This document shows positions 5,342-8,611 of a DNA stretch of 8,611 nt, piece by piece (position 1 is the stretch's first letter; every line of letters begins with the position of its first letter). The DNA comes from an uncultured Emticicia sp. (GTDB lineage: Bacteria; Bacteroidota; Bacteroidia; Cytophagales; Spirosomataceae), in NCBI RefSeq assembly GCF_937903345.1, contig NZ_CALCZQ010000012.1:1-8611 (forward strand), written 5' to 3'. A program made the position numbers and the translations under genes. The notes beneath the pieces are model-generated. The model saw nothing but the letters and a program-made list of their open reading frames with translations. It made no database searches and had not been told where the DNA came from.

Positions 5342-5896
5342 TTAGTTTGCTACAGGTACATTAGTAAAGACACCATCCGTTATGTCAATAAAAGGGAGTG
5401 TTGAATAATTTGTATATTCATTTAAATGAGAAAACGAAAACGTTCCACTCATTGTAACACCGTCAAATTGAGTAATCTTTATTTGTCCAGTTGAATTAGT
5501 ATTTGCATTGTAAAGTCTACCAGCTCCACCATCAACTATTGTTATCCAAGTAATTGGGTCTGTGGGAGTATATAATGGGCTTACTGGAAAAATTTGATTA
5601 GGTAATAAGTTTTCTGTTTTAAATACAAACTTTACTTGATTATTCAAGTTATTATCTCCATTTCTACTAAAAAGTGCAACAAGAGAATATGAATGTGAAC
5701 CATCGTTATTAGTAAATTTCTTCCAGAATATTGTTCCATTGTTTATCGGAGTACATAAAGTACAATCAACCCCATTAACTTTCATAGAAAAACCTACATT
5801 AGTAGAAGAAGGGTTAGAGCTTGAAGAATTATCACTACTGCAACTAATAAAAAATTGTGATAATAACACCATAAAAATTAGGGAAACTTTTTTCAT
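5342..5896 (-). CDS. Secreted lipoprotein, possibly DUF6252-like
   Basis: A 184-residue envelope lipoprotein. The N-terminus has two lysines, a hydrophobic core (about 5-17) and a lipobox FISC with the lipidated Cys19, followed by SSDNSSSSNPSS, a flexible linker typical of Bacteroidota. The serine-rich start with a single Asp22 is not a clear surface-export signal, so inner or outer membrane placement is open. The rest is beta-rich with polar loops and a CTLC pair (Cys45, Cys48). The end, QIKITQFDGVTMSGTFSFS and IDITDGVFTNVPV (about 138-182), resembles the GTFSF/ITDGxF ending of flavobacterial proteins I associate with DUF6252 (from memory). The function is unknown. It lies 107 bases after the SHOCT gene cluster on the same strand, so it may have its own promoter. 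Confidence 0.8.
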   Translation of the reverse strand: MKKVSLIFMVLLSQFFISCSSDNSSSSNPSSTNVGFSMKVNGVDCTLCTPINNGTIFWKKFTNNDGSHSYSLVALFSRNGDNNLNNQVKFVFKTENLLPNQIFPVSPLYTPTDPITWITIVDGGAGRLYNANTNSTGQIKITQFDGVTMSGTFSFSHLNEYTNYSTLPFIDITDGVFTNVPVAN

Positions 5897-6003
5897 ATAT
5901 GATTTTATTTAAAGTTTATATGAAGCAATAATATTGCAATAAAACCAATTAAAAATAGTCAATTAGTTTGCGTTAAATTATTTAGAGTAATCGTTAAAAT
6001 CTT

Positions 6004-6675
6004 TTAATTTCTTTGTTGCTTTTTTCTACACCATTCTTCGCAATTCACTTGATTTTTAAATTTATAAAAAGTAAAAGATTCTAATTCTTTAATAGATAAT
6101 CTTTTTGAATTTGGAACAGGATTTTCATTACTAGAGTACCAAATTTCATAAATTCCATTTTGGTCTGGAAATATAGGTTCATCCGTTTCCAAATCAAATA
6201 ATGTATATTTAGAATCAAAATATACATTTGCATAATCTTTTGCTCTTGGGTCTCTATAGCCATCTGACGATTGAATTAAACTCACAGTGTCAGAAATTGA
6301 TTTATTATTATTTGTGTCAACTACAGGAGAAATATTTTCTTTTGGAGGGAGTCTAACTTCCATTATCCTGTTATCAGGTTTAACTTGAGTTTTGGTTTCA
6401 GAATTTCTATTAAAAAATATTATTGCAACTATTAAAACTAAAACAACTCCAGCTATAATAAAATAATTTTTATTACTATTCTCAGGAATATACGACTGCG
6501 AAAACTTTTCTGTATAATCTATTTTTTCATCTGAAGCCATTTCAATTTTTTCAATTGAAACTTCATTATTTTGCTTGTTAAATAGTTCTTCCTTTTTCTT
6601 TTTAAAATCAGATTCAGTTATTAATCCAGAATCTAATAGCTCTTTTAATTTTAGTAATTCATTTAAATCATTCAT
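6004..6675 (-). CDS. Single-pass membrane protein with N-terminal SHOCT domain
   Basis: A 223-residue protein. Residues 3-33 (DLNELLKLKELLDSGLITES and onward to KKKKEEL) are a clear SHOCT module, a ~30-residue two-helix motif usually at protein ends and thought to mediate oligomerisation. A polar linker leads to one membrane helix at about 70-89, then an outer or periplasmic-side part that is Asn/Lys-rich and ends in a folded-looking segment YFDSKYTLFDLETDEPIFPD and FTFYKFKNQVNCEEWCRKKQ with a CxxxC pair (Cys212, Cys216). The SHOCT end is predicted to be cytoplasmic. The gene starts 14 bases after the stop of the double-SHOCT gene and is clearly in the same operon. The C-terminal part matches no family I know. 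Confidence 0.82.
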   Translation of the reverse strand: MNDLNELLKLKELLDSGLITESDFKKKKEELFNKQNNEVSIEKIEMASDEKIDYTEKFSQSYIPENSNKNYFIIAGVVLVLIVAIIFFNRNSETKTQVKPDNRIMEVRLPPKENISPVVDTNNNKSISDTVSLIQSSDGYRDPRAKDYANVYFDSKYTLFDLETDEPIFPDQNGIYEIWYSSNENPVPNSKRLSIKELESFTFYKFKNQVNCEEWCRKKQQRN

Positions 6676-6689
6676 ATTTTTAATCTTTT

Positions 6690-7475
6690 TTAATGTATAA
6701 TTTCACCTTTACCATTACACATTGGACATGCTTGAATTCCATCACCCATCTCTACATAACCAGTTTGACGGCAGTTATAACATGGAGAAGCTTGGTGTAG
6801 TTGCCCATTATTATCTGTGAAATATCCATTTTGGTTTGGTTGGGCATGACCTGAATTGTTTATTGGAGCATATCCATGTTTTTCGAGTATTTGATTATAT
6901 TTTTGAGTTTGCCTTTGGTCATCTATACTTGCACAATTTGGACTACATAGTTCAGTTTGTAATCTTGAAGTTCGTTGCCAAGCACCATCTATTTTATCAT
7001 ATCCGTCTCCAGAAAAATTTCGCCCACAAATTTTACATGTAGTTGTTGTATTTTCTGAAGAGTTATCAATAGTTGGAGTTGAAGAACTTGAACTCAAAGT
7101 ATCTTGAGCAGCTGAATTATTGTTTGGATTATTTGATTTATTAATTGAAAAAGTAAAAAACAAGACACCCACTATAACAAGAATAATTACTAAAAATTTA
7201 GCTGAATGGTCTTCGTTTGAATTACCATTATTCTTTTTTATCAATTCATTGCAAAGCTCATTATATTCAAAACCTGAAATCAACCCATTTGCTAAGTCTC
7301 TATTAAGTTCTTCTTTTGTTCTTGGCGTTTTTTTATTTTCAGATTCTTTTATAGGCACTTCATTATTTTTACTCGAAAATAGAATGTCATTCTTTAGCTT
7401 TGAAAACTCAAGTTCATTTATTAATCCTCTATCAGATAAGTCTTTTAAGTCTTTTAATTTTTCGTAATCGTCCAT
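6690..7475 (-). CDS. Double-SHOCT membrane protein with cysteine zinc-binding modules
   Basis: I place the start at the ATG at 7475 (MDDYEKLKDL, 261 residues) because the longer frame would need TTG at 7484. A first SHOCT motif is at 3-33 (KLKDLSDRGLINELEFSKLK is its core pattern) and a second, degenerate one at about 54-81 (KEELNRDLANGLISGFEYNE). One membrane helix is at 93-110. Then come a Ser/Thr/Asn-rich linker and a cysteine module CKIC (147-150) with CSPNC (177-181), probably one treble-clef-like zinc site. A C-terminal pair of half knuckles, CYNCRQTGY (232-240) and CPMCNGKGE (250-258), follows the DnaJ CxxCxGxG zinc pattern with the J domain absent. It sits in the SHOCT operon, 16 bases from the gene before it and 14 from the gene after. 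The function is unknown; a scaffold in the envelope is possible. Confidence 0.82.
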   Translation of the reverse strand: MDDYEKLKDLKDLSDRGLINELEFSKLKNDILFSSKNNEVPIKESENKKTPRTKEELNRDLANGLISGFEYNELCNELIKKNNGNSNEDHSAKFLVIILVIVGVLFFTFSINKSNNPNNNSAAQDTLSSSSSTPTIDNSSENTTTTCKICGRNFSGDGYDKIDGAWQRTSRLQTELCSPNCASIDDQRQTQKYNQILEKHGYAPINNSGHAQPNQNGYFTDNNGQLHQASPCYNCRQTGYVEMGDGIQACPMCNGKGEIIH

Positions 7476-7491
7476 AATAATCAACTATAAA

Positions 7492-8169
7492 TTAAATTCC
7501 TAAAATTTGTTTTTTCTTTAAATCATATTCTTCCTGTGTAAGAATACCTTCGACTAGCAGTTCATTTAATTTTTTCAAATCAGAGTGAAAATCTGTTTGT
7601 AAAATATTAAGAGAATTTGATTTAGTGTTTTCATTAACTATTTTTTTTCTACTAGCTATTTCTATTTCAACAGCTTTAACTTTTGATATTTCCTCTTCCA
7701 AAGCATGATACTCTATATTGTTACCACTTTTATTACCAATAATAGTTTTTATCCTATAGTCCGAAAAGTTATTTTGAATAAATCTACTTAAAAAAGACGT
7801 TTCCATAAAAACAGAAAATCCAAGTCCAAATAATATCAACCAAAAAATTAATACTGACCCAACTGCAATTATTATCGATAACCAAGCTAAGAAAATATCC
7901 ATAGAACTTGCTGTGAAAAACAATGCTCCCCATTCATCTTTAACAGGTAAAACAATTATAAAAGCAGAAAACCATCCAAAAACCAAAGTCCTAAACGCTA
8001 AACCAATTGGTGAAATTCTAGGTTTATAAATATTTGAGTATGTGTAATTGTCTAAGTTCGTATAATTTATACTGCTATTGAAATTAGATGTTTTTACATT
8101 CAAAGAGTCGTCTTTAAATGTAACAACAACTCCCGTTTTGAAATAAAATTCATTTGTTGTTTTCTCCAT
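7492..8169 (-). CDS. Multi-pass membrane protein with C-terminal SHOCT domain
   Basis: A 225-residue inner-membrane protein. The N-terminal 50 residues are strand-rich (FYFKTGVVVTFKDDSLNV) and may be a small PH-like domain. Two hydrophobic segments follow: about 57-76, and a long one at about 92-121 that may span once or twice. Residues 155-185 are charged and helical (EEEISKVKAVEIEIASRKK). The last 29 residues, DLKKLNELLVEGILTQEEYD then LKKKQILGI, are a textbook SHOCT domain. Thus the module is at the C-terminus here but at the N-terminus in the two genes downstream. It lies 17 bases after the preceding gene and 16 before the double-SHOCT start, a tight operon. The three proteins may interact through their SHOCT ends (inference). 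Confidence 0.82.
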   Translation of the reverse strand: MEKTTNEFYFKTGVVVTFKDDSLNVKTSNFNSSINYTNLDNYTYSNIYKPRISPIGLAFRTLVFGWFSAFIIVLPVKDEWGALFFTASSMDIFLAWLSIIIAVGSVLIFWLILFGLGFSVFMETSFLSRFIQNNFSDYRIKTIIGNKSGNNIEYHALEEEISKVKAVEIEIASRKKIVNENTKSNSLNILQTDFHSDLKKLNELLVEGILTQEEYDLKKKQILGI

Positions 8170-8186
8170 TGTTTTTAATAATTAAA

Positions 8187-8611
8187 TCAGTATTTAATTT
8201 CTTTTCCATCTGGACCATATAGTTTCATGTCACTATCTGCATCGCCTTCAAACATTCCTACTTTTTCTCCTTCTACATAATTACCATCCATATCTTTAAT
8301 GTCTAATTGTAAAGCACCAACACTTGGAGTAGATTCACTTCTAAACACGCATATATAACCTAAACCTACTTTACCATCACTACTTATAAATTTTATATAA
8401 GTTGGCTTAAATTTATCCATAGACCCATCTGCTCTTAAACCTGATGTAGGCTCAATTATTTGCCAAGTTCCATGAAAATCATAATTACTACCTTTTGAAG
8501 ACCCCGTTGTACTTCGGTAAGTATCTTCATTTTCTTTTGAAGTTCCCCAATCTTGTTTTGAAATATATGTTCCATCACAATTCAAAATAGTAATAGTTTT
8601 TATCTTCATGT
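8187..8611 (-). CDS. Beta-rich protein of unknown function, 5' end probably cut
   Basis: The frame is open to the window edge. The first ATG is at 8609 (140 residues), but the text there, MKIKTITILNCDGTYISKQD, reads like an internal beta strand rather than a true start, so upstream sequence is probably missing. The strand pattern DGTYIS, FHGTWQI (45-51) and PTYIKFISSDGKVGLGYICV resembles lipocalin-like small barrel proteins, many of which are secreted, so a signal peptide may lie beyond the edge. The acidic C-terminus MFEGDADSDMKLYGPDGKEI ends in KY. It is the first visible gene of the SHOCT operon, 17 bases before the membrane protein gene. No family is recognised. Confidence 0.7.
   Translation of the reverse strand, partial: MKIKTITILNCDGTYISKQDWGTSKENEDTYRSTTGSSKGSNYDFHGTWQIIEPTSGLRADGSMDKFKPTYIKFISSDGKVGLGYICVFRSESTPSVGALQLDIKDMDGNYVEGEKVGMFEGDADSDMKLYGPDGKEIKY

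Noticed and set aside
5925..5937. GCAATAATATTGC palindrome upstream of the lipoprotein gene
   Set aside because: Arms of 6 bases in AT-rich DNA are common by chance, and no promoter boxes can be aligned with it.
6836..7467. Two plus-strand frames (6836-7042 and 7120-7467) and a minus-strand frame at 6081-6263
   Set aside because: All lie over SHOCT-operon genes whose domains are clear in the other frame. They are translations of the opposite strand or a shifted frame.
6690..7484. TTG start at 7484 for the double-SHOCT gene
   Set aside because: An ATG only three codons later gives a SHOCT start like that of its neighbour, so the ATG at 7475 is preferred.
1..8611. CRISPR array or complete IS element
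   Set aside because: No regularly spaced direct repeats with unique spacers, no cas genes, and no DDE or HUH transposase. The recombinases are of the resolvase type and lack the N-terminal MerR-like domain of IS607 TnpA.

Overview
The window is the end of an AT-rich draft contig, very probably from a member of the Flavobacteriia (Bacteroidota). The evidence is a 3' tRNA-Met piece that matches the Bacteroidota form I remember, weak or absent Shine-Dalgarno sequences, a Flavobacterium-style lipoprotein, several SHOCT-domain membrane proteins and a TAnnTTTG-type -7 box. The first 49 bases are not biological: they are an Illumina P5/TruSeq adapter including an 8-base i5 index, so real sequence starts near base 50.

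Left part (50-3684). A structured region with a long imperfect hairpin (138-253) is followed by two minus-strand modules of the same design. Each is a small serine recombinase gene with a gene for a ~100-residue unrecognised protein starting 2-7 bases after it (708-1316 with 389-700; 2592-3221 with 2287-2589). Both recombinase genes are preceded by an inverted repeat whose arms end TTTAG/CTAAA, a candidate operator or recombination site. Between the modules lies an AT-rich non-coding stretch, a hairpin terminator and a 43-base 3' fragment of a CAU-anticodon tRNA (2139-2181). That fragment is what the distal att site of a tRNA-integrated element looks like. By the usual geometry the element would be to the right of it and the old chromosomal flank to the left (inference). 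A minus-strand gene of a mobile-element-associated family of unknown function ends this part.

Middle part (3685-5322). A 198-base divergent intergenic region packed with inverted repeats leads into a two-gene plus-strand operon: an orphan C5-cytosine DNA methyltransferase with all catalytic motifs, and a 129-residue protein of unknown function four bases after it. One large inverted repeat has its right arm running through the methyltransferase start codon, which suggests translational control or an operator. A perfect 30-base palindrome closes this operon and the convergent one from the right.

Right part (5342-8611). A minus-strand run of five genes. In transcription order these are a beta-rich protein cut by the window end, a membrane protein with a C-terminal SHOCT domain, a protein with two N-terminal SHOCT motifs, one membrane segment and two cysteine zinc-binding modules, a single-pass protein with an N-terminal SHOCT domain, and after a 107-base gap a secreted lipoprotein. 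Three consecutive genes with the same small SHOCT module in different positions suggest interacting envelope proteins. No function is known from sequence alone.
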